DNA of 23,276 nt from JBCDCP01 sp039181495. GTDB lineage: Bacteria > Pseudomonadota > Alphaproteobacteria > Rhizobiales > Tepidamorphaceae. The translations under genes and the position numbers were made by a program. Location of the stretch: positions 1 to 23,276 of the forward strand of contig JBCDCP010000039.1 of assembly GCA_039181495.1 (NCBI GenBank), given 5' to 3'. Shown piece after piece: positions 8,416 through 16,573 of this stretch (within the stretch, counting starts at the first letter, position 1; every line of letters begins with the position of its first letter). The notes beneath the pieces were generated by a model, which was not told the origin of the DNA, made no database searches, and saw only the letters and a program-made list of their open reading frames with translations.

Positions 8416-8880
8416 TCAGTCCGCGTAGTCGACCGGCAGCATCGTTGTCGACTTGAGCGTCTCCATGGCGAAGTTCGAGGTCACATCGGAGAGGCTCGCC
8501 GCCTTGATGAGCCGCTTGTAGACATCATCATAGGCCGCGATGCTGGGGACGACGATCTTGAGCAGATAGTCGATGTCACCGGACATGCGGTGGAACTCCA
8601 CCACCTCATCGATATCGGCGACGGAGCGGGCAAAGCCCTCCAGCCATTCGTAATTATGCTCGTTGGTGCGCAGCCGCACAAAGACTGTCACGCCGACATT
8701 GAGCTTTGCCGCATTGGCCAGGCAGACGCGCCTCTCGATATAGCCATCGCGCTCAAGCCGTTGAATCCGGCGCCAGCAAGGGGTTGCGGTAAGACCCACC
8801 TGCTCGGCGAGCTCGGCGGCGGTCTGGCTACAATCCTGTTGCAGAAGTTGTAAAATGCGCTTGTCGATACGGTCGAGCAA
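8416..8880 (-). CDS. Lrp/AsnC family transcriptional regulator
   Basis: A 154-residue regulator of normal Lrp/AsnC size. Residues 1-60 form the winged helix-turn-helix (starting LDRIDKRILQLLQQD, recognition helix around TATPCWRRIQRLERDGYI). Residues about 65-145 form the ligand-binding RAM/ACT-like domain, with the family phrase MSGDIDYLLKIV and the ending LKSTTMLPVDYAD. Such proteins sense amino acids or related metabolites as octamers and typically control an adjacent divergent gene and themselves. The start codon is TTG at 8880 with GGAGAA about six bases upstream. That ribosome site lies inside a 36-bp dyad shared with the divergent MDR oxidoreductase gene. The likely targets are that gene and perhaps the TRAP genes after it. 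Confidence 0.92.
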   Translation of the reverse strand: MLDRIDKRILQLLQQDCSQTAAELAEQVGLTATPCWRRIQRLERDGYIERRVCLANAAKLNVGVTVFVRLRTNEHNYEWLEGFARSVADIDEVVEFHRMSGDIDYLLKIVVPSIAAYDDVYKRLIKAASLSDVTSNFAMETLKSTTMLPVDYAD

Positions 8881-8881
8881 T

Positions 8882-8917
8882 ACGATTCTCCATTTTCATC
8901 AAAATGTGGAAAATCGT
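8882..8917. promoter_or_regulatory. Operator-like dyad between the Lrp/AsnC gene and the MDR gene
   Basis: A 36-bp imperfect inverted repeat centred at 8899.5. The outer arms match as ACGATT, one mismatch, TCCA, two mismatches, TT, with the mirror image on the right side, around an AT-rich centre. It starts one base upstream of the regulator's TTG start, so it covers that gene's ribosome site. It lies 89 bp upstream of the divergent ATG at 9006. Size, symmetry and position fit Lrp/AsnC autoregulation; binding itself is inferred. Confidence 0.55.
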
Positions 8918-9005
8918 TTTCGTTTTCAAGGGCATTGTAACGTCAATTGGGATGACATGCCGGCTGCAGAACCCTAGGCTTGTTCCAAACAGGGGATGGG
9001 GTCAC

Positions 9006-10028
9006 ATGCGGGCAGCGGTCATCCGTCAACACGGGACCATCGACGAGATTTCGGTTGAGAATGACTGGCCGGATCCCGAGCCCGGTTCGGGCCAGGCGAT
9101 CCTGAAGGTCGAGGCCTGCGCCCTCAACTATCACGATCTCTTCACGCTCAAGGGCATGCCCGGCATTCGTATCGGCTTTCCGCGCATCATGGGCATTGAT
9201 TGCGCCGGTACGATCGTAGCACTTGGCGACGGCGTTGACGGATGGTCGATCGGTGAGCGTGTGGTCATTCATCCCATCGCGACCGGCAACCGTCCGGGCC
9301 TGATCGGCGAGACCCACGACGGAGGCCTTGCGGAATATGTGCTGGTGGATGCCGAGCAGCTCTGCGCGATGCCGGAGAGTGTGAGCTTTGCACAGGCGGC
9401 TGCCTTACCCTGCGCTTATGGCACGGCTTATCGGATGATGGTGCGGCGTGGCCGGATTGCGGCAGGCGAAAAGGTCCTGATTCTGGGTGCGTCGGGCGGC
9501 GTCGGCACATGCTGTGTTCAGCTCGCCAAGGCTGCCGGCGCCGAAGTGATCGCAACGGCATCCAGCGATGAGAAGCTGCAGCGGCTGGCCGAGCTGGGTG
9601 CGGATCACCTGATCAATTATGCCGAATCCGATTTTTTTGCCGAGGTGATTGAGCGCTTCGGAAAACCGCGCGTGATGGGCGGTGGCGGTGTGGATGTCGT
9701 TGTCAATTTCACCGGCGGTGAGACCTGGGTCCCATCACTGCGCTGCCTGACCAAGAACGGCCGCCTTTTGACCTGCGGTGCCACGGCCGGCTTCGATCCC
9801 AAGACAGACATTCGGTACATCTGGACCTTCGAACAAAACATCATCGGGTCGAATGGCTGGTCGATGGAGGATGTTCAGGAACTGCTGGCAATGGTCGAGA
9901 GAGGACAGTTGAAGGCACTGGTCGATCGAACGCTACCGCTCGAGGAGACACAGGAGGCGTTCCGGCTGCTGCGCGACCGTGAGGTGTTCGGGAAAGTTAT
10001 CGTGTCGCCGACCCAGGGAACCTCTTGA
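9006..10028 (+). CDS. MDR-family NAD(P)H:quinone oxidoreductase / alcohol dehydrogenase-like enzyme
   Basis: 340 residues of the medium-chain dehydrogenase/reductase family. An N-terminal GroES-like half contains LNYHDLFTLKG and RIMGIDCAGTIVALG. The cofactor half has LILGASGGVGTCCVQLAKAA, the AxxGxxG-type motif of NADPH-dependent members, then GADHLINY. The four-cysteine structural zinc lobe of true alcohol dehydrogenases is absent, so it more resembles quinone oxidoreductases, enoyl reductases or acryloyl-CoA reductases. The ATG at 9006 is preferred because AGGGGATGGGG precedes it and the family similarity begins there; the upstream in-frame ATG at 8904 lies within the operator. The TRAP binding-protein gene follows 127 bp later in the same direction. 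Expression is probably set by the divergent Lrp/AsnC regulator. Confidence 0.87.
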   Translation: MRAAVIRQHGTIDEISVENDWPDPEPGSGQAILKVEACALNYHDLFTLKGMPGIRIGFPRIMGIDCAGTIVALGDGVDGWSIGERVVIHPIATGNRPGLIGETHDGGLAEYVLVDAEQLCAMPESVSFAQAAALPCAYGTAYRMMVRRGRIAAGEKVLILGASGGVGTCCVQLAKAAGAEVIATASSDEKLQRLAELGADHLINYAESDFFAEVIERFGKPRVMGGGGVDVVVNFTGGETWVPSLRCLTKNGRLLTCGATAGFDPKTDIRYIWTFEQNIIGSNGWSMEDVQELLAMVERGQLKALVDRTLPLEETQEAFRLLRDREVFGKVIVSPTQGTS

Positions 10029-10155
10029 TGGCGGCTGGACAGGTGTGGAGGCTGCTGGAATCCTGAAAACAAAAAACCGGCGGGCCGGCAAACCATGTGG
10101 AGGAACGACGATCCAATCGGGGAACGGAAAACGGAAAACAAGAGGAGACTCTGTG

Positions 10156-11220
10156 ATGAAAGTGCTTAAGGCTCTCGCGGTCACCGCCGCGCTTGTCCTC
10201 GTTCCGGCGACCGCCGATGCGCAGGAATACAAGTGGCGTATGGCGACCTTCGACAGCGAAACAGGTTCGTATTGGAACAACTTTCTCAAACCCTTCACCG
10301 AGCTGGTCAGCGAGCTGACCGGTGGCCGGATGGAAATCGAGCCGGTTCCGGGATCGGCCATCGGCAACATCTTCAAGATCTATGAAGCGGTTGAAGACGG
10401 GCTGGTCGAAGCGGCGATGATGCCGCCAGCCTTCCTCGGCACACAGGATCCGATCAACGCGATCATTGCCGGCCTGCCAACCGGGCTCGGCGTCGATTCA
10501 CTGGTGCCGTGGATGTATTACGGTGGTGGCGAGGAAATCCTGCAGGCGCACCGCGCTGACCGCATGGGCATGCATTCCTTCGTGCTGGGCTCGGGGCCGT
10601 CCGAGTTTTTTGCCCATAGCCACATGCGGATCGAGACACCGCAGGACCTGGCCAATGCCAAGTACCGCACGCTCGGCAACTGGGCCGCGATCATCGCTGA
10701 GGCCTTCGATGCAAGCCCGACAACCGTGCCCGGCCCGGAAATCTACGGCATGCTGGAGAAGCGCGGTCTGGATATGACCGAGTATTCAACGCCATCCGAG
10801 AACCTCAAACAGGGCTACCAGGAGGTTGCTCCTTACATCATCTATCCCGGCATCCATGCGACGGCGTTTGTGTTCGAGGGCGTTGCACTTCTCGACACCT
10901 GGAATGAGCTGCCCGAGGATATCCAGAACGCGATCCACCTGGCGGCACGCCTGACCACCTATGAGGGCATGAACCGCTTCATCGCGGCCGATCTGGATGC
11001 CATGGCAACGCTGCAGTCCGGCAACAACGAGTTCATCCAGCTTTCGCCCGAGTTCCGGGCTGAGGCGCAGGAAGCGGCGCGGGCCTGGGCCAAGCGGGTG
11101 ACCGATGAAGCCGACGCCGACGGCAACCCTTATGCAAGACAGGCCTTTGAATCGATCGTCGCCTTCCAGGACAAGTGGCGGGCGAACTCAAAGTACATGG
11201 TCGTCGATCATCGCGACTAA
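10156..11220 (+). CDS. dctP: TRAP transporter periplasmic solute-binding protein (DctP family)
   Basis: A 354-residue periplasmic receptor. The signal peptide covers residues 1-22, with a cut after Ala-Asp-Ala before QEYKW. The mature protein shows the DctP pattern: an N-terminal lobe, then KYRTLGNW around Arg171, the conserved arginine that makes the salt bridge to a substrate carboxylate. PGPEIYGMLEKRGLDMTEY and APYIIYPGIH follow, phrases close to the branch that binds 2-oxo acids and related monocarboxylates; that specificity is only a suggestion. It hands its ligand to the DctQ-DctM permease encoded next, and uptake is driven by a sodium gradient. The ATG at 10156 has AGAGGAGA seven bases upstream. 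A strong hairpin follows the stop codon, as often seen where the binding protein must be made in excess. Confidence 0.93.
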   Translation: MKVLKALAVTAALVLVPATADAQEYKWRMATFDSETGSYWNNFLKPFTELVSELTGGRMEIEPVPGSAIGNIFKIYEAVEDGLVEAAMMPPAFLGTQDPINAIIAGLPTGLGVDSLVPWMYYGGGEEILQAHRADRMGMHSFVLGSGPSEFFAHSHMRIETPQDLANAKYRTLGNWAAIIAEAFDASPTTVPGPEIYGMLEKRGLDMTEYSTPSENLKQGYQEVAPYIIYPGIHATAFVFEGVALLDTWNELPEDIQNAIHLAARLTTYEGMNRFIAADLDAMATLQSGNNEFIQLSPEFRAEAQEAARAWAKRVTDEADADGNPYARQAFESIVAFQDKWRANSKYMVVDHRD

Positions 11221-11233
11221 GGCACTCTCCGCG

Positions 11234-11259
11234 CGGGCGCCGGCCAGAGCCGGTGCCCG
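11234..11259 (+). terminator. Intercistronic stem-loop after dctP
   Basis: The arms at 11234-11244 and 11249-11259 pair over 11 bp (GC-rich, one G-U wobble) around the loop CAGA. No T tract follows, so it is unlikely to be a full intrinsic terminator. In TRAP operons such structures between dctP and dctQ commonly protect the dctP message from 3' decay or partly attenuate the permease genes. Confidence 0.6.
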
Positions 11260-11291
11260 TCTCCCTTCTCTGACAATGACCGGAGCGCCGA

Positions 11292-11849
11292 TTGCGTCCG
11301 CAACCCGTTCTGCGCGTTATTTCATTTCTTGATGTCATCGGCCGCGTGACCGGCTGGATCGCCATGGCGCTGATCCTCGTCATGATCGGCGCGATGATCT
11401 ACGAAGTCGTCGCCCGCAAGCTGTTCAACAGTCCGACCATGTGGGCGCTGACAACGTCCTACATGTTCAATGGGACACTGTTTCTGTTGGGTGCGGCTTA
11501 CACGTTGCGCGCCAATCAGCATGTGCGCATCGACTTTCTATCGATCCGCATGCCGCTGCGCGTTCAGCATTCGATCAACGCCGCGTTTTACATTCTCGCG
11601 CTTCTTCCGGCTCTGTGGTTCACGACCAACTTTGCCTACGTCAAGGCGATGCGCGCCTATACCCGCGGCACGCTGGAAACGATGAGCGCCTGGGAACCGC
11701 TGATTTGGCCGTTCCTCACCGGGATCACTATCGGTCTCGCCACCTTCACGATCCAGGTCGCCCTTGAGACCGCGCGGCATCTGATCGGCATCGTCTGGCC
11801 CGATGAGGTCGCTGGCCCGAGCGTGCGCGAGGAGCATGTCGAGGCATGA
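11292..11849 (+). CDS. dctQ: TRAP transporter small permease (DctQ family)
   Basis: A 185-residue inner-membrane protein with four predicted transmembrane helices at about 19-39, 54-75, 92-113 and 134-157. This is the standard DctQ topology, with the characteristic IYEVVARKLFNSP and LRANQHVRIDFL regions. It partners DctM in the membrane part of the transporter. The start is taken as TTG at 11292, with GGAG seven bases before it. A nearby ATG at 11276 is out of frame, and the next in-frame ATG at 11364 would remove part of the first helix. The gene lies between dctP and dctM in the same direction, 71 bp and 65 bp from them. Confidence 0.9.
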   Translation: MRPQPVLRVISFLDVIGRVTGWIAMALILVMIGAMIYEVVARKLFNSPTMWALTTSYMFNGTLFLLGAAYTLRANQHVRIDFLSIRMPLRVQHSINAAFYILALLPALWFTTNFAYVKAMRAYTRGTLETMSAWEPLIWPFLTGITIGLATFTIQVALETARHLIGIVWPDEVAGPSVREEHVEA

Positions 11850-11914
11850 TCCCGTTTGGCGCATCTGGTCTCGGATTGGCTCCGGGCCGCAACCTTCAAT
11901 CGGGGCGGTGAGGA

Positions 11915-13237
11915 ATGGAGAGCGAAGTCCTTGCCGCGCTGATGTTCCCTGTCCTGTTTCTGTTTGTCTTTCTCGGCATTCCGGTCGCCTTCGCACTCAT
12001 CGCCACTGCCTTTCTGCTAGCGCTGCCAGAGTTCGGACTGCGGGCACCGGTGCAGCTCTATGGCATCATCCAAGGCACTGCCTCGCAGTTCCTGCTGACC
12101 GCCATCCCGGCCTTCGTCTTCATGGGCGTCATGCTCGAGTCCTCGGGTATCTCCGAGCGACTGTTCAAGGCGATGCAGGTCTGGATGGGCCGCCTGCCTG
12201 GCGGACTGTCGCTGACATCGGTGGCGATGGCCGCAGTCATTGCCGCCTCGACCGGGATCGTCGGGGCGGTCGAAGTGGTCATCGGCGTGATGGCTATCCC
12301 GATCATGATGCGCAACGGCTATGCAAAGTCGCTGATTGCCGGAACAATCTGTGCCGGCGGGTCACTGGGTACGATGATCCCACCATCAATTGTAGTGGTG
12401 ATCTATGCTTCGATAGCCAATGAATCCGTAGGCAAGCTCTTCGCCGCGGTGATGTTTCCTGCCGCGATCATGGTGGCGATGTTCCTGGGCTACATCTTTT
12501 TCCGTGCGTTGATGCGGCCGCAGGATGCACCTCCGGTCTACGAAGGAACAGACCTGTCACTGGTCGAGAAGCTCAAGGTGACGGCTGTCGGAATTTTGCC
12601 TGCCTTCTTTCTGATCGGATCGGTGCTCGGCGCCATTCTGCTCGGCGTTGCGACACCGACGGAGGCGGCGTCGCTGGGCGCTCTCGGCGCTCTTGTCCTG
12701 ACGATTGCCTATGGCCGTTTCTCGATGTCGGTGCTCTCTGACACGCTGCGGCGGACACTGCTGATCAACTGCATGATCATGCTGATCGTAGTTGGCGGGA
12801 ACATGTTTGCCGGCATCTTCCGGCTGCATCAGGGCAATGCGCTGGTTCAGGACCTCGTCGCCACGATGGCCTTGCCGGAATGGGGCATTGTCGCCGTCTT
12901 GCTGCTGATCGTGTTCATCATGGGGTTCATTCTCGACTGGGTGTCTGTGGTTCTGATCACCCTGCCGATCTTCCTGCCCATCCTTGAAACGGCTGGGATC
13001 GATCCGGTCTGGTTTGCCGCTGTCATGGTGATCACCATCCAGACCAGCTATCTGACGCCGCCAATGGCGCCATCGATCTTTTATCTCCGATCGATCGCGC
13101 CGCCCGAGATCACCTTTGGCGACATGTATCGCGGGGTGATCCCGTTTATCATCTGCCAGCTTGTCGTTCTGGCACTGGTGATGATCTTCCCAGCGCTGGC
13201 CACCTATCTGCCAGCACAGATCCAGGGTTATAGCTGA
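11915..13237 (+). CDS. dctM: TRAP transporter large permease (DctM family)
   Basis: A 440-residue polytopic membrane protein of normal DctM size with about 12 hydrophobic segments. Family phrases include FLGIPVAFALI near the start, GGLSLTSVAMAAVIAASTG, GGSLGTMIPPSIVVVIYA in the middle and LTPPMAPSIFYLRS near the end. The Gly/Ser/Pro-rich discontinuous helices are those that form the sodium and substrate sites in this elevator-type carrier. It completes a three-component TRAP system with the two genes upstream. The start ATG at 11915 is preceded by GGGGCGG six bases away and GAGG directly before it. Its 3' end converges on the VOC gene with only 32 bp between the stop codons. Confidence 0.94.
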   Translation: MESEVLAALMFPVLFLFVFLGIPVAFALIATAFLLALPEFGLRAPVQLYGIIQGTASQFLLTAIPAFVFMGVMLESSGISERLFKAMQVWMGRLPGGLSLTSVAMAAVIAASTGIVGAVEVVIGVMAIPIMMRNGYAKSLIAGTICAGGSLGTMIPPSIVVVIYASIANESVGKLFAAVMFPAAIMVAMFLGYIFFRALMRPQDAPPVYEGTDLSLVEKLKVTAVGILPAFFLIGSVLGAILLGVATPTEAASLGALGALVLTIAYGRFSMSVLSDTLRRTLLINCMIMLIVVGGNMFAGIFRLHQGNALVQDLVATMALPEWGIVAVLLLIVFIMGFILDWVSVVLITLPIFLPILETAGIDPVWFAAVMVITIQTSYLTPPMAPSIFYLRSIAPPEITFGDMYRGVIPFIICQLVVLALVMIFPALATYLPAQIQGYS

Positions 13238-13269
13238 GGCCGCCAATGATCCAGCTGCCTCCGCCATGT

Positions 13270-14079
13270 TCAGCCGGACTTAAACGTCAAATCGACGCCA
13301 TGGGTATGCTCGGCGGCAACCGTGATCGCGCCGTCCGCTTGTTCGTACGGCACGCCCTTGAGTGCGTCTGCCGCCGCGTCGAGATCTTCGACCGCGAAGG
13401 TGATGCCGGTGAAGCGGAGCGGCAATCCGCCGGCTCCACCCGCGCGAAGCCGCACTTTGGTGCCGTTGGCATCAAACAGCACGGTCTCGCCCTCACGCAC
13501 GGGGTTGCCGCCGAAGAGCACAGCCAATTCCGCCGCCGCTGTATCGAGGTCCTCGGCCACGCCGACGACCGCCTGAAGGCCGGAGGCGGTGTTGGCGTGC
13601 GTCATCAGACCAGGCAGCCACACCGCGTCACGCGTCATGTGCTGGCAACCAAAAATGTTGTCACGAACACCACCGGGCTCCTGAATACTCGTTACTGCAA
13701 AAGCCGCCTCGGTCTTGCCGCCGCCGGGCAGATCCACAGGACGCTGAAACGCGACAGGCTCGTTGACTGTGACGCCGGCAGCGGTCAATTCTTCATACAT
13801 GCCCGCCGCGTCATCGGTTCTGAGCGCGGTCGCATAAAGCCCTTCTCCGGACCCGAGCCATTTGCGCATCGGCACGTTTATGTCTGTCGGCGAGACAACC
13901 GCGAGCAGCTCGAAATAGTCATCGCGCAGCATGATCGTGTGGTTGCCGGTTCCCATATGCGGAGAATGCAAACCGCGGGGCGAAACGGTGAAGCCGAGTC
14001 TCTGATAGGTCGCGGCGGCCTGGTCGAGGTCCGAAACCAGAATGACCAGGTGATCAATTCCCGAGATATGCTGCGGCAT
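13270..14079 (-). CDS. Glyoxalase-like VOC family protein
   Basis: A 269-residue protein with two VOC-type beta-alpha-beta-beta-beta modules. The first starts at GIDHLVILVSDLDQA (7-21) and continues to YFELLAVV. The second half, from about 155, ends in GITFAVEDLDAAADAL, and the overall pattern is that of the Glyoxalase_3 group. His10 and the Glu in DDYFELL are in positions that often bind the divalent metal in this fold, but the reaction in this subgroup is generally unknown. It is cytoplasmic. The gene is divergent from the acyl-CoA ligase gene (101 bp between starts) and convergent with dctM, so a role in the same catabolic route is plausible but unproven. Confidence 0.83.
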   Translation of the reverse strand: MPQHISGIDHLVILVSDLDQAAATYQRLGFTVSPRGLHSPHMGTGNHTIMLRDDYFELLAVVSPTDINVPMRKWLGSGEGLYATALRTDDAAGMYEELTAAGVTVNEPVAFQRPVDLPGGGKTEAAFAVTSIQEPGGVRDNIFGCQHMTRDAVWLPGLMTHANTASGLQAVVGVAEDLDTAAAELAVLFGGNPVREGETVLFDANGTKVRLRAGGAGGLPLRFTGITFAVEDLDAAADALKGVPYEQADGAITVAAEHTHGVDLTFKSG

Positions 14080-14180
14080 AAGGCGTTCTCCGTTGCGGTG
14101 GCGGAAAGGTCTGAGCAGTCAGACGATAACGGCGCTCGGGGGTCAAGACGCGGTGAGCCAATCGCTGAGAGCACGTTACG

Positions 14181-15746
14181 ATGAGCGATCCGCACAAGGA
14201 CAATCTTGGGTATTGGACTAGTGGCTGGCCATCGCGGGAACCGGACAGGATCGCCATTATCGATCTGCATGGCGGTATCGAACGCACCATCACATATGGT
14301 GCACTGGATGCCCGACTCGACCGTGTTGCGCATGCCCTTCACGTCGCAGGGCTGAAACCTGGCGACCGGATGATCCTGTCCTGTGGCAACAGGGTCGAGT
14401 TCATCGAAGCGATGTTTGGTGCGATGCGGGCGGGTGTTGTCCCGGTGCCCATCAACACGCGGCAGGGCCCGGATGTACTGGCCCACGTCATGAAGGACAG
14501 CGCGCCACGCGGGGTCATTGCCGAACCGGACGCTAATGCGGCGATTTTGGCGCTTGCCGGCAGTCAATCCAATCTCGCGCTTCGCCTGACCATCGGTGGC
14601 ACCGCCGCCGGGTTTGAGGATTATGAGGGCACACTTGCGAGCGTTGACGCTGCGCCTTTTGAACCGCCCGAACTCGGCAGTGAGGCGTTGTGCTTTCTGT
14701 CCTACACGTCCGGCTCGACTGGACTGCCCAAGGGCGTGCCTCTGACCCATGCCGGTCAATGCTGGTGGCTCAACACTTATCTGACGACCTGGCCGCCGGG
14801 TGAGGACCTGCGCAATCTGGTCGCGGTGCCGCTCTATCATAAGAACGCGATGGCCGGTGCGGTGAAGCCGCGCCTCGCGTCAGGGGGGTCGCTGGTGCTG
14901 ATGCCGGAGTTCTCCGCGCGGCCCTTCCTTCAAGCGATCGCGAATTATTGCGTGACCCATATCTCCGGCGTGCCGACGGTGTTCACGCTGTTGCTCGAAG
15001 AGCGCGATCTCCTTGCATCGCTCGATCTGTCGTCGCTGCAATTGGCCGTGGTCGGCTCAGCGCCCGTGCATGAGGAGCTTGAGCAGGCGATGGCCGACAA
15101 GCTCGGCGTGCCAGTTCTGCAAAGCTATGGTCTGACTGAAGGCGGGCCAGTAATGCTGGGTCCGCCGCCCGATGGCCGCCCGGTGCCGCGCGGCTCAGCG
15201 GGTGCGGCCTGGCCTGTGGGCGAGGTCAAGCTCGTGTCTGTCGAGGGCAAGGAAAGCGATGCCGAAGGCGAACTTTGGGTCCGCAACCCAGGCGTCGCGC
15301 CGGGATACTACAATCTGCCCGAGGTCAATGCCGAACGCTATCGCGACGGCTGGCTGAGAACAGGCGATTTGTTCCGCAAGGACACCGAGGGCTTCTTCTA
15401 CTTCCAGGGCCGCGTCGACGACATGTTCAATTGCGGCGGCGAGAACGTCTATCCGCGCGAGGTTGAGAATCTACTGCTCAGCCATCCCGATGTCGTCGAT
15501 GCCTGCGTTGTCGCCCTCCCGCATGCCACCAAGGGAGAGGCGCCGGCGGCTCTTGTCGTCTTGCGGGCGGGTGCGAACGCCGATGAGGACGAACTTAAGG
15601 CACACTCGATTAACAACGGCCCGGCCTACGCCCACCCGCGGCGGATTGCGATCCAGCGCGAGCCACTGCCGCTGACCGGTGCGCGCAAAGTCGACCGCAA
15701 TGGGATTGGCCTGACATTGTCTGAACAGTTTGGGACGCTCGGGTAG
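14181..15746 (+). CDS. AMP-dependent acyl-CoA synthetase/ligase
   Basis: A 521-residue adenylate-forming enzyme that activates a carboxylic acid with ATP and joins it to CoA. The phosphate-binding motif YTSGSTGLPKG is at 175-185 and SYGLTEGG at 315-322. GWLRTGDLF, with the ribose-binding Asp, is at 390-398. The hinge region GRVDDMFNCGGENVYP follows, and the C-terminal catalytic lysine is Lys503 in PLTGARKVDRNG. All core motifs of the ANL superfamily are intact. The acid cannot be read from the sequence; in this setting an imported organic acid is likely. The gene leads an operon: the RidA-like gene begins 12 bases after its stop codon and the thioesterase gene overlaps that. It is divergent from the VOC gene. 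Confidence 0.92.
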   Translation: MSDPHKDNLGYWTSGWPSREPDRIAIIDLHGGIERTITYGALDARLDRVAHALHVAGLKPGDRMILSCGNRVEFIEAMFGAMRAGVVPVPINTRQGPDVLAHVMKDSAPRGVIAEPDANAAILALAGSQSNLALRLTIGGTAAGFEDYEGTLASVDAAPFEPPELGSEALCFLSYTSGSTGLPKGVPLTHAGQCWWLNTYLTTWPPGEDLRNLVAVPLYHKNAMAGAVKPRLASGGSLVLMPEFSARPFLQAIANYCVTHISGVPTVFTLLLEERDLLASLDLSSLQLAVVGSAPVHEELEQAMADKLGVPVLQSYGLTEGGPVMLGPPPDGRPVPRGSAGAAWPVGEVKLVSVEGKESDAEGELWVRNPGVAPGYYNLPEVNAERYRDGWLRTGDLFRKDTEGFFYFQGRVDDMFNCGGENVYPREVENLLLSHPDVVDACVVALPHATKGEAPAALVVLRAGANADEDELKAHSINNGPAYAHPRRIAIQREPLPLTGARKVDRNGIGLTLSEQFGTLG

Positions 15747-15757
15747 GGGAGATCGAA

Positions 15758-16150
15758 ATGGCGCACAGAAGGATATTCGATGGAACCGAGGCGGCGGGCG
15801 GTTACGCGCGTGCCGTGCGCACCGACAAGATGGTCTTTGTTGCCGGCACGACAGCGCTACGGGCGGACGGCACGGTGAACGGTTCGGACACCTACAGTCA
15901 GACCAAGGTCACCTACGACAAGATCGAGGCCGCTCTGAAGGAGGCCGGCGCACAGCTTGCCGATGTGGTGCGGATCACCGCCTACATCACCGATATCGGT
16001 GAGGCGGACGGATTTATCCGGGCTCAGACAGAGCGCTTTCCCGGCCAAGAGGTGCCAGCCGCCGCGCTAATCGGTGGTGCCGAACTCCTGAAGCCTGATC
16101 TTCTGATCGAGATCGAGGCCACGGCCATCATCGAGAGAGAGCCGTCATGA
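15758..16150 (+). CDS. RidA/YjgF/UK114 family protein lacking the catalytic arginine
   Basis: A 130-residue small trimer-forming protein of the Rid family. It shows FVAGTTALRADGT, VTYDKIEAALKEAGAQLADV and a C-terminal LLIEIEATAII strand. Archetypal RidA hydrolyses reactive enamine/imine intermediates, using an arginine in the PAR(S/T) motif. Here that motif reads VPAAALIGG (99-107) with Ala102 where the Arg should be, so this belongs to the Rid subfamilies thought not to be 2-aminoacrylate deaminases. Such paralogues sit in many catabolic operons with different or unknown roles. It starts 12 bases after the ligase stop codon, with GGGGAGA upstream. Its last codons overlap the start of the thioesterase gene by four bases (ATGA), a sign of translational coupling. 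Confidence 0.88.
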   Translation: MAHRRIFDGTEAAGGYARAVRTDKMVFVAGTTALRADGTVNGSDTYSQTKVTYDKIEAALKEAGAQLADVVRITAYITDIGEADGFIRAQTERFPGQEVPAAALIGGAELLKPDLLIEIEATAIIEREPS

Positions 16151-16572
16151 GTGCGGACCAACCACTGACCGCAGACGACGTTATGGGGATGTTTGCCGAG
16201 TCGCCATTCATCGCGGCGCTTGGGATGGAGGTGACTTCACTCGACGGAGAGGCAGGCACGATCACCGTCCGCATGCCGATGACGCCCCTGGCAGAACGCG
16301 GCAAAGATACCAACCAGTTTCACGGTGGACCGCTGGCTTCGCTGATTGATGTTGCCGGTGACTTCGCCGTGGCCCTGTCGGTGGGCGGCGGTGTACCAAC
16401 CATTGATTTGCGTGTGGACTATCTCCGCCCCGCCTTCGGACCTCATGTGGATGCGAACGCCAAGGCGCGTCGCGTTGGCCGCACGGTGGGTATCGCTGAT
16501 GTCGATGTGGTCGGGGCAGACGGCAAGCTCGTGGCCATCGGTCGCGGCTGCTACAGCGCGAAACGCGGATAG
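16147..16572 (+). CDS. PaaI-type hot-dog acyl-CoA thioesterase
   Basis: A 141-residue single hot-dog domain protein. The active-site helix motif FHGGPLASLIDVAGDFA (58-74) matches the PaaI family, where the Asp nine residues after the His (here Asp68) activates water for thioester hydrolysis. LRVDYLRPAFGPHVDANAKARR and VVGADGKLVAIGRG complete the fold. It likely releases CoA from stalled acyl-CoA intermediates made by the ligase encoded two genes upstream. The start overlaps the RidA stop by four bases. The gene ends two bases before the stop codon of the convergent DUF6356 gene. Confidence 0.9.
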   Translation: MSADQPLTADDVMGMFAESPFIAALGMEVTSLDGEAGTITVRMPMTPLAERGKDTNQFHGGPLASLIDVAGDFAVALSVGGGVPTIDLRVDYLRPAFGPHVDANAKARRVGRTVGIADVDVVGADGKLVAIGRGCYSAKRG

Positions 16573-16573
16573 T

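Noticed and set aside
12557..13267. Minus-strand ORF of 236 codons opposite dctM
   Set aside because: It is a His/Gln/Asp-rich antisense frame of a hydrophobic membrane protein gene, a common artefact.
13246..14184. Plus-strand ORF of 312 codons opposite the VOC gene
   Set aside because: The minus-strand frame encodes a recognisable VOC protein; the plus frame is Arg-rich without motifs. The minus ORF 13878-14840 is likewise a shadow of the VOC and ligase genes.
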